Shown here: positions 34,528-49,000 of the stretch, piece after piece
Position numbering within the stretch: the stretch's first letter is position 1
Layout of the letters: every line of letters starts with the position of its first letter
Assembly: GCA_001692895.1 (NCBI GenBank)
Contig: KV748187.1
Span: 375,557 to 439,556 of the forward strand
Source of the DNA: Cenococcum geophilum 1.58
Lineage: Eukaryota; Ascomycota; Dothideomycetes; Gloniales; Gloniaceae
Reading direction: 5' to 3'
DNA length: 64,000 bases
The notes under the pieces: generated by a model
The model's input: the letters and a program-made list of their open reading frames with translations, nothing else
Databases searched by the model: none
What the model was told of the DNA's origin: nothing
Position numbers and translations under genes: made by a program

Positions 34528-36339
34528 GTAACGTATTAACGTACTAACGTACTAATGTACTTAGTATATTTCTTAGGCGTAGTATTATATATTTAAAGGA
34601 CTATAGTCCTTACCTAGATAGTTCTTTTCTTTATAGTAAATCTTAGAATATAATTAGAGTTAATTTATTAAGCAACTACTCTACTAGTTATTATTACGTT
34701 ATTAACTTCTTATTTACCTATATACCCAGCCTATTAATAAGTCTACCGTAGTTTCTACTATAAGGCTTTGTTATATATTTACTACTAAGGTTAGGGTATT
34801 AATAAATTTAAATAATATATTACTAAAAGTAGTAATTATAATAGCGTCTATAGCAGCAACTACTTAGGGTTAGGTAATAACACTAGTATAATAAATACTA
34901 ACTTATAACTAGTTATAGTTAGGCAGTTATATATAATAGTTAATTAATTAATAGATAATAATAAGATACTTAAAGAATAAATTAATAGGATTAAAGCAGT
35001 AAAGATTAAGCTATTATCCATTAAGCAATTCTTAGAAGAAAAGTTAAAACTTAAAGAATTCCTTATATAAATATACTTTAAGGTTATATAAAAAGGAGCG
35101 AAGCTAGTAACAGCTATAGATTAAATAGCCTACGCAGGACTATTCCTAATAAAAAGGGCATTTAAGTGGTTTAAACCTTATCTTATAGATATATAAAAAA
35201 CGGTATAGTAACTACTAACTAAGAAGTATAATATATATTTACTAGTTAGAACGGGTTTATAAAATAACTAATATAAATATTTAAGAACCTAAAGGTAACT
35301 ACTATAGTAAAATAAAAGCTTTAAAACCTAGTATAATAAACCTTAGCAATTAAGTATATAATATAGTTTTAAATATTAGCTATATAAGTTAAATAAAATA
35401 ATAAGGCGCTTACAGTATAGTATAAATAGGGACTTAAAGTAAAAGGCTAGGATGTAATTATCCTAATAGAAGATATAGATACTCTTAGGGAATTAATTAA
35501 TTAAGTAATTAAAATTAAGAATAGGATTTACTAAAGAGAGTAAACTAAAAAAGGTTAGGATAGAGTTTTATAGTTATATAAGGCGTAGGGCATGTAATAA
35601 TTAAGTTAAAATTAAAAACTATAATATAGTGTAAAACTAATAGACCTAAGTAGTACTAAAGAATCTAAAAGGTAAAATAAGAAATTATAAAAATATAAAG
35701 GTCAAGGATTAAGTAATTATAAGACTAAAGAGCAGAGGCTAAACTAGGGATCTTAGTAGTAAAAGACGTTTAGGCGGACTCTATAGTAAGAAAAATAGTT
35801 TTAAAAAAAGCTTATATAAATTATAAAAAATAGAGTTATTTTATTAGAGATTATAAAAGTAGTTAGAGTTACTATATAGTAAAAAGAATAAGACTAGTAG
35901 ATAATGTATATATATAAAGGAATAATAGTATACTATAAGAAATAAAAAAGTATTTAATTAACTATTTTATGTTTTATTGTAATAACGTATACTAAATTTA
36001 TAAGGACGCTAAGTATAGTATAAGCTATTGGCCATAAGAGCTAAAATTATTAGAGTTTAGAGAAACTAATAAACTATTTTATAAATTAAATAATAAGGAT
36101 AATAAATTTAATATAGGTGAAGTATTTAGTAATAATAAGGTAATAAAGGTAGCTTACTAGGAGCGTATAAACCTTAGAAAAGTTATACTAAAAGTAAAAA
36201 CTAAAACTACTATAGAATGGAGATTAGTAATAAAAATTATAATACTATTAAATACGGCATCTATTGCTTTATAAGATAAAAGAAAAAATATCTATAAAAA
36301 AAGGATTAAGTAAGTAGATAACTGCTAGTACTAGCTTAC

Positions 36340-38910
36340 TGTAACGGGACTAGCCTAGTTACAGTAGGAATGTCTTAGTGAAACACTTAATAGATAAATT
36401 CCGACGCTTTAATTAAATTCTGCTAGATTAATTAAATTTTACTAAAATCCGTTAAAGACCGCGTGTATATATGCGTACGCATTAACTACCAAGCCCCTAA
36501 CTATTTAATTATATAATTCTCTTGTTATTCCCTTCTTTTCTTTACGCAACGTCTTGTTCTTAGCGAGAGCTATATACTCTTGAATTTAGATAAAATTTAG
36601 ATTATTACTTTAAATCTTCCCTAAAGTCTCTCTACGCCCTTATATTACGTTATATTAATACTAATAACCTTAAAATAGCAAATAAACTTAAATCCGCTAC
36701 ATTAACTATTATGGCCTTAATTAGGGAATAAATAACTATAATACAACAGTACTTTATAGATGCCTTGGCCTAGTAATAAACTATACTAGAAGCTTAGTAT
36801 TAGTAATTAATTAAAGTAATATATAAAGAACTCTATAACGCTAAAGTACTCGTATTAAAGACCCTAATAGTAACACCTATAAATAAAATTAAAATAACTA
36901 TATGTAAACCTAACCTATTAAATACAAACCCTAAACTAGTAATGGCAGCTTAACCTATACCTATAATAAACCTAGTACCTACTATAAAATCTAAAAAGCT
37001 CCTTAACCCTCTAATATTTAATAGAAATTAAAATAACCTACGTCCCTTTATAACTAAGCTCCGTCTTAAACTTTTAATAAACTATAACTAATACCCTATT
37101 AAAGCTAGTAAGATTAGCTATAAAATGTCTTATTTAAGTAAAGATGCTATATAAACTATAGACCTATTCTTTCGTAACGGCACCTTTATTAATTTTAAAA
37201 ATTTCGTCTCTTTATTAAAATTAATGTATAATAACGCCAGTCGTAAATACACAGCTGTTATTAAACTTAAAAACCTACGATAATGGAACCGAGACTTTAC
37301 TAGCTTCTTTTTAGAATTTTTAGGCCTTATTAGTAAACTAGATTAGAATAAAGCTGCTAAAGTTACTGCTCTCCGTTAAGCTATTTTAGATAAAATTAGA
37401 GTATAGTTAGTAGGTAAAGAACTACTAAAGGATTTACCTAAATTTGCTATAATATATTAACAAATTAATAAAAACCTCTAATATAATAAGCAGACCCGTT
37501 CTCTAAAGCTAACTATATCTTATATTTAAAACTCTATAAAACTAATATATACTTTAAAGCACGATCCGTCTTTAAGACCTAAAAGCCCTATATATAACCC
37601 TATGGACCTTAACGCCACTTAATCCTATATACTCTTAGGAACTAATAAATAAAGAATATAAGCCGTAAATAGAGAATGTTTTAGATATAGAAAAAAGGGA
37701 TATATTTAAAGGGATTGCTAAACTTACCCTTTTAAAAAGGTCCGCCGTAGCTCTTCTTAGTCCTTAAGTCGCACTCGTTTTACGAATTGTATTTATTCTA
37801 TAAATTATACTCAGTTGTTATAAAGCGTCTTACCTTTAGTTAATTTAGAAAATAAATTATCCTAGGGCTAAGTCGCGCCTTAGAACAAAAAGTAGAAGAG
37901 TATAAGTGTTTAGGCTCTTTTAGCGCTAATATATAACATAACTCCCTTAATATACTTAGTAAAATTTAAATACTTAGAAAATAAAAGGAAGTATAAATCC
38001 TTATAGACAGCGGAGCTACTAGTATAGGCTTTATTAATACAAACTACGTAAAAACTTAACGCTTAAATTTAAAGAAACTTGATAAGCCCTAAGGCCTATA
38101 AGGCTTTAATAGTAAGCCTTTAATATACGGCGAACTAATATACTACGCTCTTATAAAAATGCGGATAGGTAAATACCTTAAATACATTTTCCTATTTATA
38201 ACACCCTTAAAGTATTATAAAGTAATACTTAAATATAAATAGCTAAAACGATATAACCCTTTAATTAGCTAGGTTAAAGAAATACTAAAATTCCATATAA
38301 CCTACTGCTAAAGTTATTACTTAAAACACTACTTGCCCTATAAATATACACACGACTATTTAAATTTAATATAATATAAATTGCCCTTATTATAAACCTT
38401 AAACTAATACAATAAAGCCATAACTGCTAATCGCGGTAAAGAATGCGAAGACGATATATTAAAACCCTTTAAATTTTATATAGTATAAGCCGCACCCTTT
38501 TATTTATTAGTAAGAAAACGAGACTATATGATCTTTACTATAATACTAGAAGACATTAAGAAGGCGTTAGAACTAAAGCAATATATTAACCCCCAACCTC
38601 TTATACCTAAAGAATATTATAACCTAATTAATATATTTAAGAAGCGATTCGCAAACTAACTACCCCAGTATTAAAACGAGTATGATTTTAAAATAAAACT
38701 TAAACCTAGTATAACGCTAAAGTTTGGCCCGTTATATGGTATATCGTAAGAAGAGCTACTAGTGATGCGATAATACCTTAAAGAACACTTAGAGAAAGGA
38801 TTTATTCACCCTAGTTAATTACTATTTGCCTTATTTATACTATTTGTTAAAAAACCTAAAGGAGGCTTAAGGTTCTATATTAATTATTAAGCCCTAAATA
38901 TAATTATGTT
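36340..38910 (+). mobile_element. Gypsy family C, left part: LTR region, gag, protease, start of reverse transcriptase
   Basis: A TGTAACGGGACTAG terminus at 36340 abuts the B' gag. An ATG-led gag follows from about 36710, a CCHC knuckle near 37680, an aspartic protease motif (IDSGAT) near 38010 and the N-terminal part of the reverse transcriptase from about 38640. The reading stops at 38910, where a LINE is inserted, and resumes at 44460. The 3' boundary of the 5' LTR was not defined and no second LTR was found. Old, broken fossil. Confidence 0.8.
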
Positions 38911-41900
38911 ATTATTATTCATTGCTTAACGTCCGATTTGGATCCCTATTAGGCCTACGCGGACTACTCCTTATATATATATGGGGAGAAAACTCTATTT
39001 AAGAAAACCCCATAATCTACCTTTCTGCCTTTTAGGACTCGCCTATAAGGCGCCTACGAGGCGCCTATAAATCACCTATGGTACTTTACTACCTTACTTT
39101 TTAACCTCTTTAGGAACCACTACTGCCGTAATAAGCCTACAGACGCACTAGTATTGCAAACTTTACTCTACCACTGTAGAGTTATTAGGGGGCGCCTATT
39201 ACTCGCCCCCCCGCCCTTTATTACTATTTCCTTTATAACCCGGAACTGGTTTAGTATATTTTAGCTAATAAGCTACTAGGTAACCGCCTTAAGGCCTTTT
39301 TATATTAAGAGTAGTGTATTATAGTTCTCTATGCTAGCTGCTAAGAGTATTACTTCTTAGTTAGTGTATAAGGGGCATAATAGTATTATATATTTTAGTG
39401 TCTATCTTAGCCAGCTATATTTATATCTTAGGCTACTTACTAGAATACCTACCCAGTAGAGCTAGTCTTTTAGTCCTATTATTCCTATTCTTAAGAGTAT
39501 TGCTATTATATTTTCTACCTTTATTAGGCCTTCTTAGAGCCCTAGAGTGTTTACCCCCTATAGCGTTAACTATACTATAGCTTAGGTTCCTCTTGCCTTA
39601 GTTAGCCTCTGTACCTTTAACTCCTATATACCTCTCTAACGTTAGTTTAGCCAGTATTATATTATAGTAGATAGTTTCCTAGCGTTCTTTTATACTCTAC
39701 TTTAGCTTCTTTCTCTCTCTTACTATTATCTTTACTGGCCTCTTACGCGTTTTCCTTTCTCCTCTATATAGGCCTAGGCCCTAAAGCAGTACTATTCTTC
39801 TTCTACTTTTTTTACCTGTTTCTTTAATATATCTTCCCTACTTTAGGGTTATTAGTTTATTTTCCTATAGGTCGCCCTAAGGTCCCTCTATAGTTTATTT
39901 AGGCGTGTTTTAATATACTTTATAATATTAGAGTTGTGTTTATTTTACGCCTTTTATATTATAGCGGCTTTAATATATAGTTATAGGGGGGGAATATTAG
40001 CTTCCTTTTTAAGCAGTGCTATAGCCGTTCGCTTATATCCGCCTATTATACTCTAGAGGTAAACTATTTAGACCTTTTAGAGTAGTTTAAGGAGCGATTT
40101 AGGGGGGCCTTTTTTAGATTCTCTAATGGCCCAAATACTGGGCCTATATGTTATAGTTAGCCGGATAACTGCTATATATAGTAGGCGTAACCTCTAGAAG
40201 TATGGACCCTATATAAAATTAATAATCCTAGATAATATAATATACTATACTTAGCCCTTACGGGCCGCTTACGCCGTATATACGCTCTACTAAAGCTTAC
40301 TGTCTACCTATACTCCTAATACCCTTAGGCCCTAAACTAGTTAACCCCTAAAGCCTTAAATGCGAATTATATACTAGAGATCTGTAGATTAGTTGCGTTT
40401 TCTTATAAAGTAGATTAACTAGTATTTCTCTGGTAAGAATTAGACTTTATATTATCTTACCTATTCTATATAGGTGTTATAAGCTTTCTCTAATGTTCTG
40501 TAATTCTTTGCGGCTATTAGCCGGTATATAATTAGGTTTATATTATTAATAAAGCCTATCCCCTAGGTTGCCCCTTTTTTAAAGGAGTTAAATAGGTTGC
40601 TTATAAAGAAAAGGAAGAGTATAGGCAAGAGGGGTAATCCTTATAGTATTCCTGTTGTAACTGTAATAGGGGGGCTTTAGTATCTGCTAAAGACTAGTAA
40701 TATTTCTTTCTAACCTATAAACCCTTAGATAAATTATATAATCTATTTTAGAAAGCCTTTTACCCTAAGGATATATAGGAGACGCTTATGGGGTATATTA
40801 TCGTAAGTGCCACTAATGTCTAGGCTAAGCATTAATACTATAAAGTCCCTTCGCATCGCCTATGTAGATTTAATGGTGGCAGCGAGTAGCGTAAGTGCTA
40901 ATAGTGTTAAGCAGTTCTTTCTTACCCCTATTTAGCTCTGTGGTAGTAAGGCGTATTCCTTAGCCGTATCTGCTATATAGTCTGCTATTACCTTTTCTAA
41001 GATCTTATTAAGGGTGTTTTTTAAGGCAATAGGGCGGTAGCTTCCTAGGATTAAGTAATCTACTTTACCTTCTTTTTATAGGATAACTGTCGTTATAAAT
41101 CTTCTAAGTCGTAAGTAGTAGCCTATAGTAAAGCATGCCCTAGCTATATCTATAAGCTAGGGTGCTATAAGTGGTCTATAGGTTTTTAAGGTCTTATTTA
41201 GAATTCTATCTAGTCCTAGTGCTATATTATTTAAAAGGCGGCTAATAGTTCTAGCTATTTCCTTTATTATTATATCGCTGTTAACCCTTAGGCGAGTTAC
41301 TAGTGTTTTACCTATAATATCGCTAAGGTCTGCTGGAGCTAGTTAGGGGAAGAACCTTTCTATAAGGATCTTTACCTTCTTATTATTGTTATTAGTAGCC
41401 TATAATTCCCCTACTCTTTATAGGGGTAGTAGGTATAGGTCTTTTACTAGGCGCCCTGCCTTTTTCTTTACCTATTTTACTATAGCCCAAAGGCCCTTAT
41501 TATAGGGGAGGCTTAGGTTAAAAGTATGCTTATTTATAAACCGTCTCTAGTTATTTCTTACTTCTTTCTTTAGGGTATTCTTTAACTGGTTTCTTATATC
41601 TTTATATCGTCTCTTATCTTTAGGGTTATAGCTACTTATATATTTCCTTCTTGCTTATTATTAGCTAGTAATAAGAACTATATATTATACGGACTATATA
41701 TATTGCGTATAGGGGCCTAGTTTTAAGACCGGGCAGCACTCTTCTAGCCTATTTTTAATCGCTGCCTAGATCCTTTTTAGTCTTTAATTAATTTCCTTAG
41801 GGGTAGCTAATAAGCCTTGCTTGTTTAAAATTGGGTAGATTTCTTCTAGGTCTTAGAGTTATTATTTAACTATATTAAGGAAACTGTTTATCTTAAGCTT

Positions 41901-44459
41901 CCTTATTACATATCTTTTGCTACTTAATTACGCCTTAATATTTAAATCTAGCTATATTTGGATGGGGATATAGTCTAAGGCAAGTGCTTATTCTTTTTTA
42001 GGGTTATACCTTTTAAGTCTCTAGTATAGGCCTTCGTCTATAAATATGAGGTTAATTATACTTTTAGAGGTTCCTTATTACTATATAGTTACTCCTAGGG
42101 GAGTGGCTAACTTAAGGCCCTAGGTATTTATAGCTCTTAATAGGCACTCTACCTATCGATTAGCAGTAATATGGATACCCCCCTACTACGGGTGGTAGAG
42201 GTTTATATCTCCTAGTAGGATAAACTTTATACCTTTAATTTCTAGCAAGCTTATTACCGATATAATGTTCTCTATTTATAGGACCCCTTTAACCCTAGGG
42301 TTATACACATTAATAATTTATACTGGTCCCCTATATGTCTAGATTATTATAACTATAATATCTAAGTTAACTGCCTACTATAACTATAAGGATAGGCTAA
42401 TAGCCTTACTAATTATAAAGCATATATATATAGCTGCTTTTAGTTTATATAGGAGCTGGAATCCTTAGGGGGAGTATATTAATTATATATAGGTATTGTA
42501 GTGCGGCTCTTATATAGTAAGGATATAGTATTTCTTTAGGTCTAGACTGTCTAGTAAAGGCCTTATAAGATAGTAGTTTATGTTACCGCAGTTATACTAT
42601 ATAATGGATAGGTGGTAAACCCCCAGCAAGGGTTTTTTGCCTTTTTTTATTTCTTACTTCTGTTTCTACTTTCTCTAAAATGTTTAGAACTTCTATCTTT
42701 TATATCTATACCCTAGTTACTACTTATTTTATATAAAGCTTTCTATTCCTATATCTTATATTTCTACTAGCGCTTCTATATCTAAATTTATTATTATCTC
42801 TAGTTTCTCCCCTATTCTTACTAGCTAGCTATATACCCTTAGTAGGTTAGCTACAAATAATATATTTACCGCGTTAAATCTAATTTTTAATTATCCTGGT
42901 TTTAAGCTTACTATAGCTGTTTATAGGGGTCTTTCTATAGGGTGTCCTCTCCCTTATATCCTTTGTGACCCTTATGTCCCTATACAGTCTAATAATGTCG
43001 CGCGGCGCCGCTTTTGGCCCGTTAAGGCTTAGGATAGCTAGCCTAGCCTCCTAATACTAAAGGTAGGAAACGCTAGGAAGGCACCTACGTCCCCCTAGCT
43101 TATCGCCTATTGTTTCTATTTATATAACCTAGCGTATAGTTATTCCCATAACTATTAAGCCCTTACCTTCCGCCTCCTATATTTAATATAGTCTTCTCTC
43201 TCCTATATCTTATATATGCTTTAGTAGCAATTTACGCATTTTATTTAGTCTTAATTTAAGTAGTGTCTTATATTATAGGGGCCTGTATAGTGGCCGCAGC
43301 ACACCTATACTACGTATGTGGATTAGGTATGTCCCTATTATATATAGCGGTAGCATTATTCTAGGCGTAGTCTATAGTTATAGAGCCTTACGTTATATAT
43401 AAGGCCATTTATAATTATTCCTTTTTAGATAAGAAGTTTTTATATTTCTAGTATATATATACTAATAATAAGGGAGCTATACGTTTAACTAACGTCTCCC
43501 TAGCAAGTCTCTAGCGACCCTTATATTCTCTTATTATTCTTATTATTTGCTTAGTTTACATTTTCCTATTAAAGCTATTGGATTTAGGTAATCTTAAGGC
43601 CTAGTATAAGGCGTTTTATATATTTTACTATCTTTTATATAATTGCTGTGTTGTCCACCTAGCGTCCCTTTTCTACCCTAAGGCTTATAGAAACCGCTAA
43701 GACTTTAACTAGGTAGTCTTTACGGAGTACTTTTATACTAATATGTTCTCCTAGCCTATCCCCTGCCCTTATAGCTTATTCCTTTACCTATTAGCCCTTT
43801 AAGGTGACTTTAATATCTCTGCTCCTAAGGTATTAGACTATAACTATATTATAAACCTCTTTATAAATCTTCATAAGGACTTCTGTTTTTAATTATCCCC
43901 TAAGCCCCTCTACTTTTTCTATATTTAGTTATATTATAATTATATACCCGGTTATTATCTTAAGGAAAGTAGGTTCCCTATACTATAAAAGTACAGTTTA
44001 CGGCGGCCTAGGTATGGTTCGCTAGTAAGGGGGGGCTTTATTTATTTTTAATTTTACTTAGCCGTTAGAGGATTTAATTAAGGGTTTACTAAAGGGGCGC
44101 CTAAGGTTCGCTAGACTGGTGGAGCTATTTTGCTAGCTATATTAGTTTGTTATAGCTAATAGTTACTCCCCCATAATTTTAAATACTAGACGCATCTAAT
44201 AGGCTTTATATTTTATTAAATGCCTTCTTAATAGAGGTGTTTCCGCTTTATAGTGTAGTATTCGCCTGTCTTTATTATAGAGGGCCGTTGTTAGGCGTAG
44301 ATCTGGCAGTTACGCGCGAGTGCGAGCCACCATTAGTCGACGTGTGCCTCCCCTATAATGTATGCATCTTAGGGGGATTCTCTAGGTGTTTTTCAGGGTT
44401 CTTTTTGGTTGGTTTTAGTCTTTTTGGGCCAGGTACAGCAAGACCTCCTTTGTGACGTA
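38911..44459 (-). mobile_element. Tad1-like LINE inserted in the family C reverse transcriptase
   Basis: Read on the minus strand. The 5' end near 44459 carries a less mutated GC-richer leader (to about 44240), followed by an ORF1 region. An endonuclease starts near 42640 (LQYNCG-like start, LLGDINLYHP-like catalytic segment near 42230). A reverse transcriptase spans about 41450-40500, with ALGLDRILNK, a YRPIAL segment and GIL.GLPLLPILFLF in the usual order. The 3' end at 38911 finishes in AATAATAAT. Stops from RIP occur throughout, so it is dead. Length 5.5 kb is near full size for Tad1-type elements. The clade is inferred from gene order and the fungal host. No target duplication could be fixed. 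Confidence 0.75.
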
Positions 44460-45815
44460 GATATTATAGGCCTTAACCCTAATTTAATAAGTTGTCTAAA
44501 TATAATTATAATTTAAAACCTTTAATTAAATCTATATTCGCGAAGGAGATAAGAAGTATATAGCTTTCCGTATATAATAGGGACTTTTTAAATACCTAGT
44601 AATACTATTTAGTATAAAAAACGGTCTTAGTATATTTTAGTAATACGTTAATAATACACTTCGCAAATTCCTTAATATATTTATTACTACGTATATTAAT
44701 AATATCTTAATCTATTTATCTTTGCTTTTTAAATATTAGAAGCACATCTAAATAGTCCTTAAACGCCTGCGAGACGCGGGCTTATAATGCAATATTGGGA
44801 AATGCAAGTTCTATACGTCTGAAGTTACGTACTTAGGCCTAATTATATCCCGCAATAAAATTAAAATAGACCCTAAGAAAATTGCTATAATTATAAACTA
44901 GGAAAATCCTAGTAGTGTATAAGATATTTAAGGATTTCTGGGATTCGCGAATTTCTACTATTAATTTATTAACTACTTCTTAAAAATTATTTAGCTATTA
45001 GTAAACTTAATAAGAAAGAATATAAGATTTAAATAGACTACTAAATATAAATAAGCTTTTAATAACCTAAAATATCGTTTTATAACTGCTCTAATTCTTA
45101 TTTACTTTAATCTAGACCTTAAATATATTATTAAAACAGACTCGTCTAATTATGTACTAGGAGGAGTATTATTATAATATAATAAGAACGGCGAGCTGCG
45201 CCTAGTAGCCTTTCTCTCCCGGAAACTTACCCCTACTAAATTAAACTATAAGATATATAATAAGGAACTACTTATAATTATTAGATGTTTTAAATAATAG
45301 CGTTTAGAACTTAAAAGATTGTTATTCCTAATACGCGTATTAACAGACTATAAAAACCTGTAGTACTTTATAACTATAAAGCAATTAACGTAACGCCAAA
45401 TTTATTAGGCCGAATACCTCTTATAATTTAACTTTAAAATTATATACTAACCTAGTAAACTTAATTAGAAGCCTAACTTATTAATATAATAATTATAGGA
45501 CTTACCTATAAACGCCTCTAATAAACGGATTATTAATTAATTATAAATTCTACTGCCCCCTAAACGCTTTAAGAAACTATACCCTATATTTCTAAATATA
45601 GAGCTTAATAGAAATGAATTGGAAATTAATAAGTAGGACATAGAAATTAATGAATTAATTAGGCATAAATATAAGAATAACCCCTAGATAGTAAATATAA
45701 TAAAAGCGATTTAAATAGGGAAACGGCAATATGAGAATATTATACTTGCTAAATGCGAAATCTGTAATAACCGGTTATACTATTAATAAAAGATAGTAGT
45801 CCCAAATTCCGAACC
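44460..45815 (+). mobile_element. Gypsy family C, middle part: rest of reverse transcriptase, RNase H, start of integrase
   Basis: The family C reading resumes after the LINE with the reverse transcriptase, an RNase H region (about 45000-45420; TDSSNY-like and YKIYNKELL-like motifs) and the stretch just before the integrase zinc-binding domain. It stops at the GAACC target duplication of element D (45811-45815). What follows on the far side of D (52160 onward) may be a short remnant of C, but this is not clear. Confidence 0.78.
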
Positions 45816-46007
45816 TGTCACAGAACCCCACCGCAGGGGCCTCCATAGGAGAGCCCCGTGCTCTCGCGTACACCTCACGTATAGCTTATATCAGCTACGC
45901 GTAGGTATATTACCTCCTTACGCCCTTAACCCTTACGATCGATCGCGTAACGTCTTGTAGACTCCTCGAATACATACGTCTTGTAGCTACTGCCCCGTCC
46001 CGTGATA
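45816..46007 (+). repeat. Family D 5' LTR
   Basis: 192 bp, starting TGTCACAGAACCCCACCG and ending CCCGTGATA. It contains GATCGATCG and a GC-rich GGGGCCTCCATAGGAG segment. Confidence 0.93.
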
Positions 46008-49000
46008 TTACGTTGCGCCTTTTTACCACTAATACCCAGCCTACGACCAATTCTACGTCTTTATAATACTATAGGCGCTGCCAGAAGCAGCGTGCCTATA
46101 AGTTACCTTACTTTATACTTCTAAGGAACCTACAATAGTAAGACAATATTCCTTACTAGCCACTATATTAAACCTAAAGAACAATCTAATACCTATACTT
46201 AACCTACAACGCCAATCAATCCCAGGAGAATTCGATTTATTAGCCTTAGCCTTAACCCCTAAGGAGATGGACACCAATAATATCTTATTTTTTATTAACT
46301 ATATAACTACGGATAAGCAAGCGGAAGGGCTACTACCTATTAAAATTGAAATACGAGACGCCGAGACGTTCGCAAAAATGGTAGCATAAGAACCCGATAA
46401 ATACTACCGCCTTCTATAGAACTACTACCTAAAGCTTACACGAGCTAAGATGCGTACTACTTAAGATCGCGATATTATCTAAGACCTATAAGCTTATAAG
46501 GCGCTCGCCGACAACATATATTAAGAAACTAAAGATAACCTCCGCGTGTCTAAACGCGACGTCTAATAGTTAAAGAAGGCTAAGATCGCACTTATTGCTA
46601 TAGTTACTAAAAGAGAAGGTATAATTAAATACCTATAATTTTAGCTTAACGAGCACATTCGTAATAACGCTAGACACCTCTCTACTACATATAACGCCAC
46701 TTAAGTCTCTATGCCCCCGGCAACTTTACCTACTTAACGCTTAACAGAGGGTTAGCGCTAAGCAGCCTTACCTAACAGGAACCCCTACTAAAGTAATAAT
46801 GAAAGCTATAATGACCGAACCTAAGCTACCACTATAGGGTCTAATGTATATTACCTTAATCCCCTAGTTTTCTAGGGAGACCGTAAAGAATATAGCCACT
46901 AAAAGATGTAAATCCGCAAGAAACTAACTTAGAGCGCCTGCCTTTTTCCTATAAAAGACACTAAGATTGGCTACATTATTGGGCGAATAAAGGGTATACT
47001 ATTTAATAGACTCTTCGCCTAATAGGAGACCAATAGCCCCTAGAAGTGGTAGTCCCACTAAGAAGTCCTTAATAATCTTAACCTAATATACCGTAACTAT
47101 AACCTACTGGCCACCAACTGAGCTAAACTATGTGCCCTAAAGATAAGCCCTACCGAATTATTTAACGAGTTCTATGTTAAATTCTAGGAATATACTAGAG
47201 CCCTCGCCCGAGACGATACTAAAGACTAGGAAGATCTCCTTAAAAAAGTCACTTATTGCCTTAGTTACGCAGCTACTAGCCACAACTATAATAATGTTTA
47301 TAATATGGTAGCAGCCATACAGAAGATTAAATGACGACTGAATTAGATCGCTACTGCAAACCCCTACCTAAAGACCTCCTTATAGAAGCCCTCCGGACCT
47401 ACTAAACTACCGACACCCACTACCCTAAGTAATACTACTAGTCCTAATATTAACCTTTCTATACTAACCTTTCTGCAGAAGCTACTAAACAGAGAACGCG
47501 AGCTACTCTGGAAGCTAAAGCGTTGCTATAAATGTTATTAAGAAGGCTGTTATAGCTATAGCCCAAACTACCTAATGGCTAGGTTTAGCAGCTGCCGCCT
47601 AATACCTAACCTAGTACCTTAAATACCAAATATATTGCTATGTGCTACTACCATATAAGACAAAGACGTAGTAATAGCGGTAGAGTTAGATATGGAAATG
47701 GAAAACGCCAAGTCCTAGCCCTAAGTCGCAGGTTGGGACGCCCTAATAATAAGGAGATCTATATATCGGCCTACTTAATAGATAACTTAGTAAAGATAAA
47801 TGGACGGAAATAGATAGTTTTACCCGTAATAGGAACTACTGCTAAAAAATAATATAAAAGCCGTTCTATAATTAATTACGGAGCTACTAATAAATTTATA
47901 GATACCTAATTTNTGCGNACTTATAACCTACCTACNTTACCCCTTACTAAAGCCCGCGCCCTATAACTTACTAACGGTAGTTATACCGCATAGAAGATTA
48001 CCTATATGGTATAACTCTACCTAGATATGAATGGGCACCAGAAAGAACTCTGGGCCTATATTACACCACTTACTAACTACCCTATTATTCTTAAAATAAA
48101 CTGGCTTAAATAATATAACCCCGCTATTAACTGGAAAAAGAGAGAAGTAACCTTTAACTCTAAATACTATAGAGAGACCTGCCTAGGATATGGCCTAGCC
48201 GCCTTTATTTACTCCCTAGGATACTAACCTAAGGAACCCCTTATTACCCTACCTATGACTAACTGCTACTATGTAAGTGCCGCGGCCTTCTACTGTATAG
48301 CATATAGGAAAGGCTAGACCGTTACCGTAGCCTCCTAATTATGACTATATAAGCTTAATAAAGAATAGGACTACGTCCTCTATAGTAATAGGATAGACAT
48401 AGTTAACTTCCTAGAAAATGATGCCCCCGTAGAACTCTATGGACTTTTACCTTTAGACTTTAAGAAGTTTATAAAGCTTAAAAAAGGACTTACTAACAAG
48501 GAACTCCGTAAGCTCCTCCCTAAGAGGTACTATAACTTTATTAATATATGCTTATAAAAGAGCATAGATACACTCCCCCTATATTAACCTAATAACTATA
48601 CCATTAATATTAAATAAGGAAAAACGCTACCCTACAAGAGACCCTACCTAATGTTAAAAGATAAACTTCTAGTTATTAAAAAGTATATCGACGAACACCT
48701 TAATAAAGGGTTTATTCGCCCTAGCATGTCCCCAGTAGCCGCCCCTATCCTCCTTACTAAGAAGCTAGGAGGAGGTATTTAATTCTACGTTAACTATAGA
48801 GGATTTAATACTATTATAATTAAGAACTAATACCCCGTACCGCTTATACGTGAGACTCTTAAGTGGCTTAGTTAAGCCAAAATCTATATTAAGCTTAATA
48901 TTATCGCCGCCTTTAACCGCCTCCGAATATAAGAAGGTGATAAATAGAAAACCGCATTTGTATTGCGCTTTGGCCAATTTAAATATACCGTTATGCCCTT

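Larger units (their letters stand above)
31216..36339 (+). mobile_element. Gypsy family B copy (B'), 5' LTR and gag, LTR split by element G
   Basis: The LTR is in two parts, 31216-31393 and 34533-34775. Together they make about 421 bp, matching the 424-bp family B LTR. Element G and its GTAAC duplication lie between. The primer-binding region and gag follow to about 36339, where a family C LTR begins. The rest of this copy is not present to the right in the window. Old, broken fossil. Confidence 0.8.

Noticed and set aside
44237-44455. 72-codon plus-strand frame
   Set aside because: It lies antisense in the less mutated 5' leader of the minus-strand LINE.
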